A stretch of 33,821 nt of DNA from Lysobacterales bacterium (GTDB lineage: Bacteria > Pseudomonadota > Gammaproteobacteria > Xanthomonadales > SZUA-5), in contig JALHMG010000051.1 in the NCBI GenBank assembly GCA_022844135.1, positions 1-33,821 on the forward strand, given 5' to 3'. How positions within the stretch are numbered: the stretch's first letter is position 1; every line of letters begins with the position of its first letter. Below the pieces are notes generated by a model that was not told where the DNA came from, did not search any database, and was given only the letters and a program-made list of their open reading frames with translations. Shown piece by piece: positions 14,818 to 22,939 of the stretch. The position numbers and the translations under genes were made by a program.

Positions 14818-16158
14818 ATGACCTTGCTGGAACAACTGGCCGAACTGCTGCAGCGCGATCCCAGCGATCGGCGCGCACGTGCGCGCTGGCATCTGCTCGA
14901 TTGGTTCGCCTGCGCCGTCGGTGCGCGGGACAGCGCCCTGGCGGGCGCGCTTGCGCGCCTGGCAGCAAAGGGAGATGCAGCAGCAGAGTCGCTCAGTGTG
15001 ATCGGTCCGATGCGCTCGCCCGAGGAGGCGCTGCGCGTCAATGGCGCATTGGGCAACGTGCTTGAAATGGACGATGTGCATCGCACTTCCATCTTGCATC
15101 CAGGCCCGGTGGTTGTGCCAGCTGCCCTGGCGGCGGCAATCGAGGGCCACGCATCGCTCGATGGTTTTTTGGACGCGATCGTGCGCGGCTTCGATGCGGT
15201 GATTCGTGTGGGCCGCGCGCTGGATGCTGAGCACTATCGCTTTTTCCATACCACCTCGACGGCTGGTGCCTTTGGCGCTGCGAGCGCAGCGGGATCGTTG
15301 TTTGGGCTCGACACGCCAGCGCTGGCGCAGGCGCTGGCATTGGCCGGGACGCGAACGGGCGGATTGTGGCAAGTGCGCCATGGCGGCATGGGCAAGTCGT
15401 GGCACAACGCGCTTGCAGCGGAGTCCGGCCTGGTCGCGGCGCGCTGGGCGCGGGCTGGCGTAACGGGTCCATTGGCGGTGCTCGAAGGTCCTCAGGGTCT
15501 GTTTGCGGCGACTTGTTCGGCGCCGCGGCCCGAGCGTTTGATCGAAGACGCGCCCTGGTGGATCGATGATGTCAGCTTCAAGCCATGGCCGGCCTGTCGC
15601 CATGCGCATGCGGTCATCGATGCCGCCTTGCAGGTACGGGCGGCCATGGCGCAGAGATCGCCCATGCAGATACGCACCGTGGAGATCGCCAGCTATGGCG
15701 ATGCTTTGACTTTTTGCGATCGCGCCGAGCCGCAGAACGAGGCGGAGGCGAAATTCAGTTTGCAGCACTGTGCGGCGGTGGTGCTCGCGCTTGGCTTGCC
15801 CGAAGCCCTGCATTTCAGGCAACCGTTCCTGCGCGATCGTCGGTTGGCCGCGCTGCGGGCAGCCACGACGACGCGCCGCGACGGCAACTTCGACGCGGCG
15901 TATCCCGAGCACTACGGCGCGCGCGTCGAGGTCGAACTGCACAGCGGCGAGCGTTTAGTGGCCACCGTCAGCGACGCGCTCGGCGATCCTGTCAATCCGC
16001 TCGACAGCGATGCCCTGGCCGCCAAGGCGGCAACCCTGATCACCGATGTTGGCATCGACGATCGCAGCGCGGAAGCTTTGATCGACTACATACTTGCTGC
16101 GCCGGGAGAGTTGCCAGCCGGCGATTGGTACCGCGAGGCGCTTTCTTGGACGCAATGA
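14818..16158 (+). CDS. MmgE/PrpD family protein 1
   Basis: 446 residues. MmgE/PrpD proteins include 2-methylcitrate dehydratase, cis-aconitate decarboxylase and iminodisuccinate epimerase, all acting on small polycarboxylates. Visible family features: the N-terminal helical domain with ALGNVLEMDDVHRTSILHPG (about 76-95, the conserved D-D/H region), HGGMGKSWHNALAAESG (about 188-204) and FKPWPACRHAHAVIDAAL (about 257-274). The C-terminal region contains EHYGARVEVELHSGERL and ALGDPVNPL. The last codons overlap the next gene (ATGA), so the two are co-translated. The exact reaction cannot be named. Confidence 0.85.
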   Translation: MTLLEQLAELLQRDPSDRRARARWHLLDWFACAVGARDSALAGALARLAAKGDAAAESLSVIGPMRSPEEALRVNGALGNVLEMDDVHRTSILHPGPVVVPAALAAAIEGHASLDGFLDAIVRGFDAVIRVGRALDAEHYRFFHTTSTAGAFGAASAAGSLFGLDTPALAQALALAGTRTGGLWQVRHGGMGKSWHNALAAESGLVAARWARAGVTGPLAVLEGPQGLFAATCSAPRPERLIEDAPWWIDDVSFKPWPACRHAHAVIDAALQVRAAMAQRSPMQIRTVEIASYGDALTFCDRAEPQNEAEAKFSLQHCAAVVLALGLPEALHFRQPFLRDRRLAALRAATTTRRDGNFDAAYPEHYGARVEVELHSGERLVATVSDALGDPVNPLDSDALAAKAATLITDVGIDDRSAEALIDYILAAPGELPAGDWYREALSWTQ

Positions 16159-17501
16159 ACGATGCCACTGCAAGGCTCTGCGCGCATGTTGCTGGACTTC
16201 GATGGCGCGATGTCGATCGTGGCGCACGCAACGCCGCGAAGCTGTTCCTCGAGGACAGTATCGGCGTAGCGCTTGTCGGTTGGCGACATCCGTTCGTCAA
16301 ATCTCTGATTCGCTGCGCGCGCAGTTGGGGCAGGGGCCGCGAGGCGCGATTAATCGGGGGTAATGGCGAACGTTGGCCGGCGCCAACAGCGGCCTTGATC
16401 AACGCGTTTTTGATCCATTGCCAGGAGTTCGATTGCGTGCACGAGCCGGCGGTCGTCCATCCGATGGCGATCATCGCTGCCTGTCTTTTGGCGCACGCCG
16501 ATATGCGCGGATGTGGCGGCGAAGAATTGCTGACTGCGCTGGTTGCCGGTGTCGACGTGGCCGCAACGCTCGGAGTCGCCTCGCGCACGCAGCTGAAGTT
16601 CTTCCGGCCTGCGCAATGCGGCGCGCTGGGCGCAGCAGCGGCGCTGGCGAAGCTCAATGGCCTGGATGCGGCTGGGATTCGCGCGGCGCTTGGCGTTTGC
16701 CTGGGCCAGCTTTCAGGCACTATGCAAGCCCATCGCGAGGGCGTGACTGCATTGCCCATGCAGATCGCATACAACGCTCGCAACGCCATCGTCGCCTGCG
16801 ATTTGACGATGGCAGGACTGGAGGCGCCGCTGCACGCGATCGAAGGCGAGTTCGGTTATCTGCGCCTGTTCGAACAGTCGTTCGATCTCGATGCCGCATG
16901 CGCCCCGCTGGGCCGGCGCTTCCGAATCGCCGAGGTTTCGCACAAGCCGTTTCCAAGCGGTCGCGCTACGCATGGCGGTATCGCAGCTCTGCAGCAACTG
17001 CTTGCCGAACGCGGCGATGGAATAGAGTCGGTGACGCTCATTGCGCCGCCGTTGGTGCGCCAGCTCGTCGATCGCCGCGCTTTGCCCGGCATGCGCGCCA
17101 ATACCGCCAAGCTGTGCTTTCCGTGGTGCGCCGCTGCTGTGCTACTGCACGGCGGCGTCGACATCGACGATTTTTCCGACGACGCTTTAGCCGACCCGCG
17201 CCGTTACGCGCTCGCCGAGTGCGTCGGCGTCGAGGCCGATGGCAACGTCGATCCGAATGCGCTCGCGCCAGTGAGTTTGCGCCTTCGTTACCGTGATGGA
17301 AGCGAGCGCATGGCATGCGTGGCGGAAACGCCCGGAAGTCCGTCCAATCCATTGACGGCTGAGGCGCATCGCGAGAAGTTTCGGCGCAACTGGGACTCGC
17401 GCTGGAACGCGTCAACCGAGGCGTTGGCATTTGAAGCGCAGATTGCCGAGCTGGAGGATGCCAGGGATGCTGGTGGATTGCTCGATAGCTTGAATCGCTG
17501 A
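16155..17501 (+). CDS. MmgE/PrpD family protein 2
   Basis: 448 residues from ATG 16155, overlapping the previous stop. A distant paralogue of protein 1, with the same layout: FLEDSIGVALVGWRHP near the start, HCQEFDCVHEPAVVHPMAI (about 93-111) in place of the D-D-x-H motif, and SHKPFPSGRATHGGIAAL (about 260-277). Many family members work as homodimers; two adjacent divergent copies may form a heterodimer or do successive steps. The C-terminal 40 residues (NRNWDSR-like and LDSLNR end) are typical. The frame stays open upstream to 15585 only as a shadow of gene 1. Confidence 0.85.
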   Translation: MNDATARLCAHVAGLRWRDVDRGARNAAKLFLEDSIGVALVGWRHPFVKSLIRCARSWGRGREARLIGGNGERWPAPTAALINAFLIHCQEFDCVHEPAVVHPMAIIAACLLAHADMRGCGGEELLTALVAGVDVAATLGVASRTQLKFFRPAQCGALGAAAALAKLNGLDAAGIRAALGVCLGQLSGTMQAHREGVTALPMQIAYNARNAIVACDLTMAGLEAPLHAIEGEFGYLRLFEQSFDLDAACAPLGRRFRIAEVSHKPFPSGRATHGGIAALQQLLAERGDGIESVTLIAPPLVRQLVDRRALPGMRANTAKLCFPWCAAAVLLHGGVDIDDFSDDALADPRRYALAECVGVEADGNVDPNALAPVSLRLRYRDGSERMACVAETPGSPSNPLTAEAHREKFRRNWDSRWNASTEALAFEAQIAELEDARDAGGLLDSLNR

Positions 17502-17591
17502 AAATTCCTGCGGAGTGCGTCGCATTCGACCACCTGATGACCGATTGTTTGCCATGCCGAAATCCCGCTGAACTGCAGACGCAAAAAGTAA

Positions 17592-17622
17592 TTGACGCAC
17601 GCCGCTTCAGCGGGGTTAGACT
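17592..17622 (+). promoter_or_regulatory. Candidate fis promoter
   Basis: TTGACG (17592-17597) and TTAGAC (17616-17621) are separated by 18 bp, 82 bases before the fis start. This is the best sigma70-like match in the 201-bp gap after the MmgE/PrpD gene; no terminator is visible in that gap. Confidence 0.4.
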
Positions 17623-17702
17623 CTCTCCCCCACCCCACACTCCATCGTCTAACGCTGCGATCAGCGGCGCGGGATGGTTTGCGTTATCGCTTGGAAATCT
17701 GC

Positions 17703-17984
17703 ATGACTGCTTTGGTGTCTCAAGATCGTACGCTTCACGAGCCGACGCGTCCGGAGTCGACATTGCGCGACGCGGCGACACGCGTGGTCAAGCGCTATTT
17801 GAACGACTTGAATGGCACGCAGTGTCGGGACCTGCATGCCTTGATGCTGAGGCAAGTGGAGAAGCCGGTCCTGGAAGAAGCGCTAAAGTTTTGCAACGGC
17901 AATCTGACGCGAGCGGCGGAGCTGCTCGGGATCACGCGTGCGACCTTGCGCAAGAAGCTGGACGAATATGGCATCGTCCACTGA
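17703..17984 (+). CDS. fis: DNA-binding protein Fis
   Basis: A nucleoid-associated protein and transcription factor that bends DNA and activates stable-RNA promoters. It has 93 residues, the usual Fis length. The C-terminal helix-turn-helix is clear: [20 protein letters not shown], then [13 protein letters not shown]. The N-terminal part (1-40) is the dimerisation and beta-hairpin region. Start ATG 17703 is chosen because it gives the family length; the frame is open upstream to 17592. The 3' end overlaps purH by 17 bases. A dusB homologue, often upstream of fis, is not present here. Confidence 0.93.
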   Translation: MTALVSQDRTLHEPTRPESTLRDAATRVVKRYLNDLNGTQCRDLHALMLRQVEKPVLEEALKFCNGNLTRAAELLGITRATLRKKLDEYGIVH

Positions 17985-19545
17985 ACGCATTCGATTCCGT
18001 CGGGCGCTGATCAGCGTTTCGGACAAGACCGGCGTCGTCGAACTGGCGCGTGGATTGCGCGAACATGGTGTGGAGATCTGGTCGACCGGCGGCTCTGCGG
18101 CGCTGTTGCGTCAGCACGGTATCGCTGTCGTCGACGTGAGCGACATCACCGGGTTTCCGGAGATCATGGACGGCCGTGTCAAGACGCTGCATCCGAAGAT
18201 TCACGGCGGTCTGCTGGGTCGGATCGACACCGATGCCGCAGTGATGGCTGAACACGGCATCGCGCCAATCGATCTTCTGGTCGTGAACCTTTATCCGTTT
18301 GCAGCCACCGTGGCGCGCGCCGATTGTCGCTTCGACGATGCGGTGGAGAACATCGATATCGGTGGTCCGGCGATGTTGCGTGCGGCAGCGAAGAATCATG
18401 CCCGTGTCGCCACAGTTGTCGATCCTGGCGAGTACCCCGCGCTGATTGAGGCTTTGGCAGTCGGCGGAACCACCTTGCAGCAGCGACGTGCTTTTGCAGC
18501 CGCAGCATTCGCGCACTGCGCCGGCTACGATGGCCGCGTCGCCGAGTACCTTGGTGCGCGCGCTGCCGACCCTGGCGCACCTGAAGAATTTGCCCCGACG
18601 CTGCATCTTTCGCTGCATCGCGCGGAGGCGTTGCGTTATGGCGAGAACCCGCACCAGCGCGCTGCACTGTATCTGGAGCGGCCGATATTGCCGGGCAGCA
18701 TTGGTGCGGCACATTTTCTTCAAGGCAAAGCGCTCTCGTTCAACAACATTGCCGATGCCGACGCAGCCCTGGCGTGCGTACGCGCCTTCGACGAGCCGGC
18801 GTGTGTCATCGTCAAGCACGCCAATCCATGCGGCGTTGCGGTGGCGGCCAGCTTGAGCGATGCCTATGAGCACGCGTTCGCGTGCGATCCAGTGTCGGCT
18901 TTTGGCGGCATCATCGCCTTCAATCGACCGCTGGATGGAGATACCGCGCGGGTTCTGATCGAACGACAGTTCGTTGAGGTTGTGGTCGCGCCGGCTTATC
19001 ACGATCGCGCGCTCGCCGCCTTAGCCAGCAAGCCGAATGTTCGCGTTCTTGAAGTCGGCCCGATGCAATCCTCCGCGCACGGCATGGACTTCAAACGCAT
19101 CGCCGGTGGTCTGCTGGTTCAAGACGCCGATCGCGACGAGCTGACGCCGCAGGCGCTCAAAGTCGTCACCCAGCGCGAACCCGGCGCGCAGGAAATGGCC
19201 GATCTGTTATTCGCCTGGAGAGTGGCGATGTACGTCAAGTCCAATGCCATCGTCTACGCGCACGCAGGGCGCACGATCGGCATCGGCGCGGGGCAAATGA
19301 GCCGGGTAGTCAGCGCCGAAATTGCCGGTTGGAAGGCCAGGGCCGCGAATCTTGCGGTGGCTGGCGCGGTGCTCGCATCGGATGCGTTTTTCCCATTCCG
19401 CGACGGTATCGACGCGGCAGCAAAGGTGGGAATTCGCGCTGTTGTGCAGCCCGGCGGTTCGATGCGCGATAAGGAAGTCATTGAGGCGGCCGATGAGCAT
19501 GGCATCGCCATGGTGTTTACAGGCGTTCGTCACTTCCGGCACTGA
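17968..19545 (+). CDS. purH: Bifunctional AICAR transformylase / IMP cyclohydrolase
   Basis: Does the last two steps of de novo purine synthesis in the cytosol (AICAR to FAICAR to IMP). 525 residues, the normal length. The N-terminal MGS-like IMP cyclohydrolase domain (1 to about 195) contains [42 protein letters not shown] and VVNLYPF. The transformylase domain has [28 protein letters not shown] (catalytic K-H), [13 protein letters not shown] and KSNAIVYA, and ends [11 protein letters not shown] 17968 lies inside fis, so the two are translationally linked. The 3' end overlaps the convergent diguanylate cyclase gene by 29 bases. Confidence 0.97.
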   Translation: MASSTERIRFRRALISVSDKTGVVELARGLREHGVEIWSTGGSAALLRQHGIAVVDVSDITGFPEIMDGRVKTLHPKIHGGLLGRIDTDAAVMAEHGIAPIDLLVVNLYPFAATVARADCRFDDAVENIDIGGPAMLRAAAKNHARVATVVDPGEYPALIEALAVGGTTLQQRRAFAAAAFAHCAGYDGRVAEYLGARAADPGAPEEFAPTLHLSLHRAEALRYGENPHQRAALYLERPILPGSIGAAHFLQGKALSFNNIADADAALACVRAFDEPACVIVKHANPCGVAVAASLSDAYEHAFACDPVSAFGGIIAFNRPLDGDTARVLIERQFVEVVVAPAYHDRALAALASKPNVRVLEVGPMQSSAHGMDFKRIAGGLLVQDADRDELTPQALKVVTQREPGAQEMADLLFAWRVAMYVKSNAIVYAHAGRTIGIGAGQMSRVVSAEIAGWKARAANLAVAGAVLASDAFFPFRDGIDAAAKVGIRAVVQPGGSMRDKEVIEAADEHGIAMVFTGVRHFRH

Positions 19546-21298
19546 CTGGCGAAGCCAACGCTTGCTCTGACGTTTCTATCGACGTCTCGCGAAAAACTTC
19601 GACACGATCGCGCCCGGAATTTTTGGCCACATAAAGCGCCGCATCTGCCCTCATCATCAAGTCACGTAAGTTGTAACCCGCATTTGCGCTGCTGACGATT
19701 CCGAAGCTTGCGGTCAGCGAACGGCGCGCCTCGGCTGGACCATATGGGACGGTATGCAACGCCCGGCGAAAGGACTCGGCGCGCTGCAGCGCCATGTCCG
19801 CCTCGAACCTGGGCAGCAAAATCGCGAACTCCTCGCCGCCGATGCGACCGATCAACTCGCCTTTTCGCACTTGCCCGCGCAGTGCGGCGGCCGCACGTTG
19901 CAGGACCTCGTCGCCTTCGGCGTGCCCGTAGCGATCGTTGATGAGCTTGAAGTAATCCAGATCCACAAGTATCAGAACCGCGCCTTGCTGGTGCCGCTGC
20001 AGTTGCTCCAGCGCGCTCGTTACCTGTTCGACGAAATAGCGCCGATTCGAAACTTGCGTGAGCGAATCGCGTTGCGCCAGCAGCTGAAAGTGTCGGCGCA
20101 ATCGGACCGCGCGGATTGCCCAAAACAGGCCGAATGCCAGCACCGTCAGTAGCAGCGCGATGGTCAAACGCGCCGCTTGTGTGTTTTTGCTCGCAAATTC
20201 CTGCTGCAGCGTCAGCAGTTCGTTCTGCTGATTGAGACTCTCGATTTGCAGCGCGTTGGCGCGCGCCTGGAAGCGCGCCATCTGGTAGGCCAGGGCGCGC
20301 TGGCCAATATCGTTGGCGTATGCCATCTCCGTTGCCAGCAGTTGCTCATGCGCGCTGAGTGCGCCAGCGTTGTCGCCCTGCGCTTTAGCGACCAGATAAC
20401 GCACGCGCCATGCCTGGCCTAATGATTCGCTGGCGACGCCCGGCGCAACTTTGGCGATCGCACTGGCGGCGGTAGCGTCGGCGTCGGCGTATTTCTCTTG
20501 CGCCAGATACGCTTGTGCCTGAATGGTCTCGACATCGATCGCCAGGGACGGATAGCGTGTGGCGGCCATGGCTTCGGCGTGCGCCGCCAGCATCGCGAGC
20601 GCTGCCTCCGGACGATTATTGCGTAGATGCAGTCGCGCCAACTGAGCGCGCAGCAGACCCGCGAATACAGCTTCGCCATCCGTCGAGCAGCGGTCCGCCC
20701 ACTGCAGGGACTCGGGACTCACGTCTCGCAGGTCGCCCGAACGGACTTTCGCCTCGACGATCAAGAACTGGGCTCCGCATCGTGCCCACGCCTGTTCGCC
20801 CTCTTGCATCAGGCGCTGCGAGAACGCAAGGCTTTCTTTGTATTGGGCACCTTGATTGAGCAGTTGCGCAATCACGCCTAGCGCCTGATCGCGCGCCGCG
20901 CGATCAGGCATTGCGTCGACATCGTCGACCAGCAGCGTCAGATGCTCATAAGCTTCGGAATGACGCCGAGCCAACGTTAACGCGTTGAGCAAGGTTGCGC
21001 GACTGCGGAAACGCACCACTTCGTCGCCCGATTGAGCGATCAGTCGTTCGAATTCGTTGATCGCCGCGACGTAGTCGCCGGTAAAGGTGTCGCGCCATGC
21101 CAGCAGGTAGTCGAGCCTATCGCGCTGCACGGCGGTCAGTCGCGACAGATCGGCCATGATCCGGCCGATTTCCTGGTCGAAAGCTGCCATCGACGTGCGC
21201 TTGACCTCTTCTGCACGCGCCAGGCGCTCGTCGACGTCAGCGTGCGCGGGTGGCGCGAGTAGCGCGCACCCGAGCACCAGGGCCCGCCAGGTGCACAT
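19517..21298 (-). CDS. Membrane-anchored diguanylate cyclase with periplasmic TPR-like sensor
   Basis: 593 residues from ATG 21298. The signal peptide [20 protein letters not shown] is followed by an all-helical, TPR-like periplasmic region (about 20-370; [39 protein letters not shown]). One membrane helix (about 380-400, [20 protein letters not shown]) leads to a cytosolic GGDEF domain (about 410-575) with the active-site motif GGEEF in [12 protein letters not shown]. The usual RxxD product-inhibition site is RKGE here, so feedback control may be weak. The start ATG shares one base with the stop of the precursor-like peptide gene (TGATG), so it is translated with it. It should make c-di-GMP; the signal it senses is unknown. 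Confidence 0.88.
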   Translation of the reverse strand: MCTWRALVLGCALLAPPAHADVDERLARAEEVKRTSMAAFDQEIGRIMADLSRLTAVQRDRLDYLLAWRDTFTGDYVAAINEFERLIAQSGDEVVRFRSRATLLNALTLARRHSEAYEHLTLLVDDVDAMPDRAARDQALGVIAQLLNQGAQYKESLAFSQRLMQEGEQAWARCGAQFLIVEAKVRSGDLRDVSPESLQWADRCSTDGEAVFAGLLRAQLARLHLRNNRPEAALAMLAAHAEAMAATRYPSLAIDVETIQAQAYLAQEKYADADATAASAIAKVAPGVASESLGQAWRVRYLVAKAQGDNAGALSAHEQLLATEMAYANDIGQRALAYQMARFQARANALQIESLNQQNELLTLQQEFASKNTQAARLTIALLLTVLAFGLFWAIRAVRLRRHFQLLAQRDSLTQVSNRRYFVEQVTSALEQLQRHQQGAVLILVDLDYFKLINDRYGHAEGDEVLQRAAAALRGQVRKGELIGRIGGEEFAILLPRFEADMALQRAESFRRALHTVPYGPAEARRSLTASFGIVSSANAGYNLRDLMMRADAALYVAKNSGRDRVEVFRETSIETSEQALASPVSAGSDERL

Positions 21299-21534
21299 CA
21301 AGCGGCGCGCTGTTTCGGCGCTTCGGGTTCGTCTTCCTGTTCTTCTTGATCTTCGTCTTTGCGGTCCGGGTCGACCGGAAAAACGGCGCAAACGACATTG
21401 TGCCGTGCGCCGAGAAGCGCTATCAGCGCGGCGCGATCGCGTTTCGCGATCGCTTCGGCAACCTCTGGTTGCACCTCACTTGACGAGCCGCCGCCGATCG
21501 CCAGCGACTCCAAATATGCGAGTGTGGAATTCAT
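21298..21534 (-). CDS. Probable split-borosin precursor peptide
   Basis: 78 residues from ATG 21534 (GGGGA about 8 bases upstream); no signal peptide. Three parts are visible: residues about 1-42, helix-prone and Ala/Leu-rich (VAEAIAKRDRAALIALLGAR), which would be the borosin-binding leader; residues 45-56, HNVVCAVFPVDP, a hydrophobic stretch with one Cys and the candidate methylated core; and residues 57-73, very acidic (DEDQEEQEDEPE), a possible follower tail. The layout resembles SonA-type substrates, and the gene lies in one transcription unit with a SonM-like methyltransferase. An in-frame TTG at 21597 would add 21 residues. The stop overlaps the start of the diguanylate cyclase gene. 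No database check was possible, so the role rests on context and layout. Confidence 0.65.
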   Translation of the reverse strand: MNSTLAYLESLAIGGGSSSEVQPEVAEAIAKRDRAALIALLGARHNVVCAVFPVDPDRKDEDQEEQEDEPEAPKQRAA

Positions 21535-21555
21535 CGATAAGTCCCCAAGTTGAGC

Positions 21556-21574
21556 GCCGGCCGACGCGGCCGGC
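21556..21574 (-). promoter_or_regulatory. GC-rich hairpin just upstream of the precursor gene
   Basis: Perfect inverted repeat GCCGGCCG-ACG-CGGCCGGC in the 81-bp gap between the GNAT gene and the precursor ATG (21534). No T-run follows on the minus strand, so it is not a classical terminator. A hairpin here could stabilise or separate the precursor part of the mRNA, or slow polymerase. Confidence 0.5.
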
Positions 21575-21615
21575 GGCACAGAATAGTCTGTTTCCAACTG
21601 CGCTGGCAGAATTGT

Positions 21616-22062
21616 TTACACGGGCAGCCTGACATAGCGCGCGAGAGACTCTGCTGAGTCTGCGCGGGCGAATCCATGGCGCTCGGCCAGTTTGCGCATG
21701 GCGACGTTTTCCTCGGCCGTGCGAATCAATAGGGGCGCCGAGGCGATCGGGGGTTCGCTCAACCAAAGGGCGAACGCACGAGTAGCAAGGCGATGGCCCC
21801 AGTGGGCTGGAAGCAGCATCAAGCCGATCTCAAGCCACGCGCCGCGACGGTCGGCACTCAGCAATACACGCGGCTGACCCTCCAGCGCTGCAATATGGCG
21901 ACAGCGCCTGCGGATGGCGGCGCGAAAACTCGCGAGCGCCGCCGACGGCGACAGCGGCGCCGCGACAAAGCGCATTGTCAGCTCGTCGCTGTACAAGGCC
22001 ACGTAGAACGCCTCGTCGCTTTCGGCCAATGGCCGCAGAGTCAAACGCAATTGGTCACTCAT
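21616..22062 (-). CDS. GNAT-family N-acetyltransferase
   Basis: 148 residues. Acetyl-CoA-dependent acyltransferase fold of the RimJ-like GNAT type: LRLTLRPLAESDEAFYVALY at the start, LEIGLMLLPAHWGHRLATRAF (residues about 76-96, the pyrophosphate-binding region, with G-H-R-L-A in place of the usual Q-x-x-G-x-A), and ENVAMRKLAERHGF (about 118-131), a family hallmark. The ATG overlaps the methyltransferase stop (ATGA), so the two are co-translated. In this setting it may acetylate the methylated peptide or its processed N-terminus, but a housekeeping substrate cannot be excluded. Confidence 0.82.
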   Translation of the reverse strand: MSDQLRLTLRPLAESDEAFYVALYSDELTMRFVAAPLSPSAALASFRAAIRRRCRHIAALEGQPRVLLSADRRGAWLEIGLMLLPAHWGHRLATRAFALWLSEPPIASAPLLIRTAEENVAMRKLAERHGFARADSAESLARYVRLPV

Positions 22063-22832
22063 AACGCGTCGAGCTGGTCTAGCGCCTGGCGAACCGCGGC
22101 ATTGCGACGCAGCGGTTGCGCGGGCGGCAGTACGAGCGTATCCGGCAACTCAATATGCGCGTCCGGCAAGTCGCATAAGCGCAAGCTCTCTCGCCGCGGC
22201 GTGTCGATTGGCAACGTCGCAGCGCGATAGAGCAGGCAGCGGTGGTCGCGCGGGTAGGTTTGTGCCAACACATCTACAAGGAGCTGCCGATAAGCGGCGC
22301 CAGTGGCCAGTCTGGTCAACGTGCGATCACCGGCCATCGCTACCTGCCAGACGACGAGGTACGCCGTTGCATCGATACGACGATCGTAAATCATCAGTTG
22401 CGTGGCCTCGTAGTGCTGGCAGCCGAACTCCCCGGGATCGATCCCCAAGTCGGCATACAAACAATCGGCCGCGGATACACCTGCTTCCATCGATGCCGCA
22501 ATGCCTTGTTCACGCGCGCGGCGCAGAACTTCATGCGCCACCCAAGCGAATACGCCGGGGTGGCCGTAGAACGCCGCACATACATCTTTGCCGCTCCGTG
22601 CGGCTTCGAGAATGTCCTCGACCATCGCTTCATACCCAATCTTCCGCGATCGGCCCGGAACGTAGTGCGGTTGCAGGCTTCGGGTATTTGCATTCAAGGT
22701 TGCCAGCCATAACTCGACGATCCCGTCGGACACATTGCTGAAAACGATGTCGGCTCTTTCGATCAGGTGCCGTGCGCGTGGCGTCAGGTGCGCGCCCAGC
22801 AGCATGCCGATACCGACACATGAAATCGCCAT
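22059..22832 (-). CDS. SonM-like split-borosin peptide alpha-N-methyltransferase
   Basis: 257 residues from ATG 22832, with GGAGG about 12 bases upstream. Tetrapyrrole-methylase fold: CVGIGMLLGAHLTPRA (5-20), AAFYGHPGVFAWVAHEVLRR (86-105), EAGVSAADCLYADLGIDPG (116-134), CQHYEATQLMIYDRRI (138-153), VVWQVAMAGD (160-169). This is the pattern of borosin enzymes (fungal OphMA N-terminal domain, Shewanella SonM), which methylate backbone amides of a peptide using SAM. Tyr57, Arg63 and Tyr67 align by eye with the Tyr, Arg and Tyr reported as active-site residues in that family. Unlike OphMA the substrate is not fused; a candidate lies two genes downstream. Uroporphyrinogen or precorrin methylases share the fold but not the YGHPGVF and ADLGIDPG motifs. 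First gene of a four-gene unit. Confidence 0.85.
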   Translation of the reverse strand: MAISCVGIGMLLGAHLTPRARHLIERADIVFSNVSDGIVELWLATLNANTRSLQPHYVPGRSRKIGYEAMVEDILEAARSGKDVCAAFYGHPGVFAWVAHEVLRRAREQGIAASMEAGVSAADCLYADLGIDPGEFGCQHYEATQLMIYDRRIDATAYLVVWQVAMAGDRTLTRLATGAAYRQLLVDVLAQTYPRDHRCLLYRAATLPIDTPRRESLRLCDLPDAHIELPDTLVLPPAQPLRRNAAVRQALDQLDAL

Positions 22833-22939
22833 TCGCTTTCGCCTCCGCTGAACGATGCTCCAAATCATCACACAAGCTCGGCGCAGGATATCGCTATGCT
22901 GCCGAGGCGCAGCGAGCGCAGCGAATCCACGAGTACTGC

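Noticed and set aside
15585-16154. N-terminal extension of the second MmgE/PrpD protein
   Set aside because: The frame is open for 190 codons but is an Arg-rich shadow of the first MmgE/PrpD gene. The ATGA overlap at 16155 gives the normal family length.
22772-22939. Longer N-terminus for the GPH transporter
   Set aside because: It would start inside the divergent methyltransferase gene and adds about 56 residues unlike the family.
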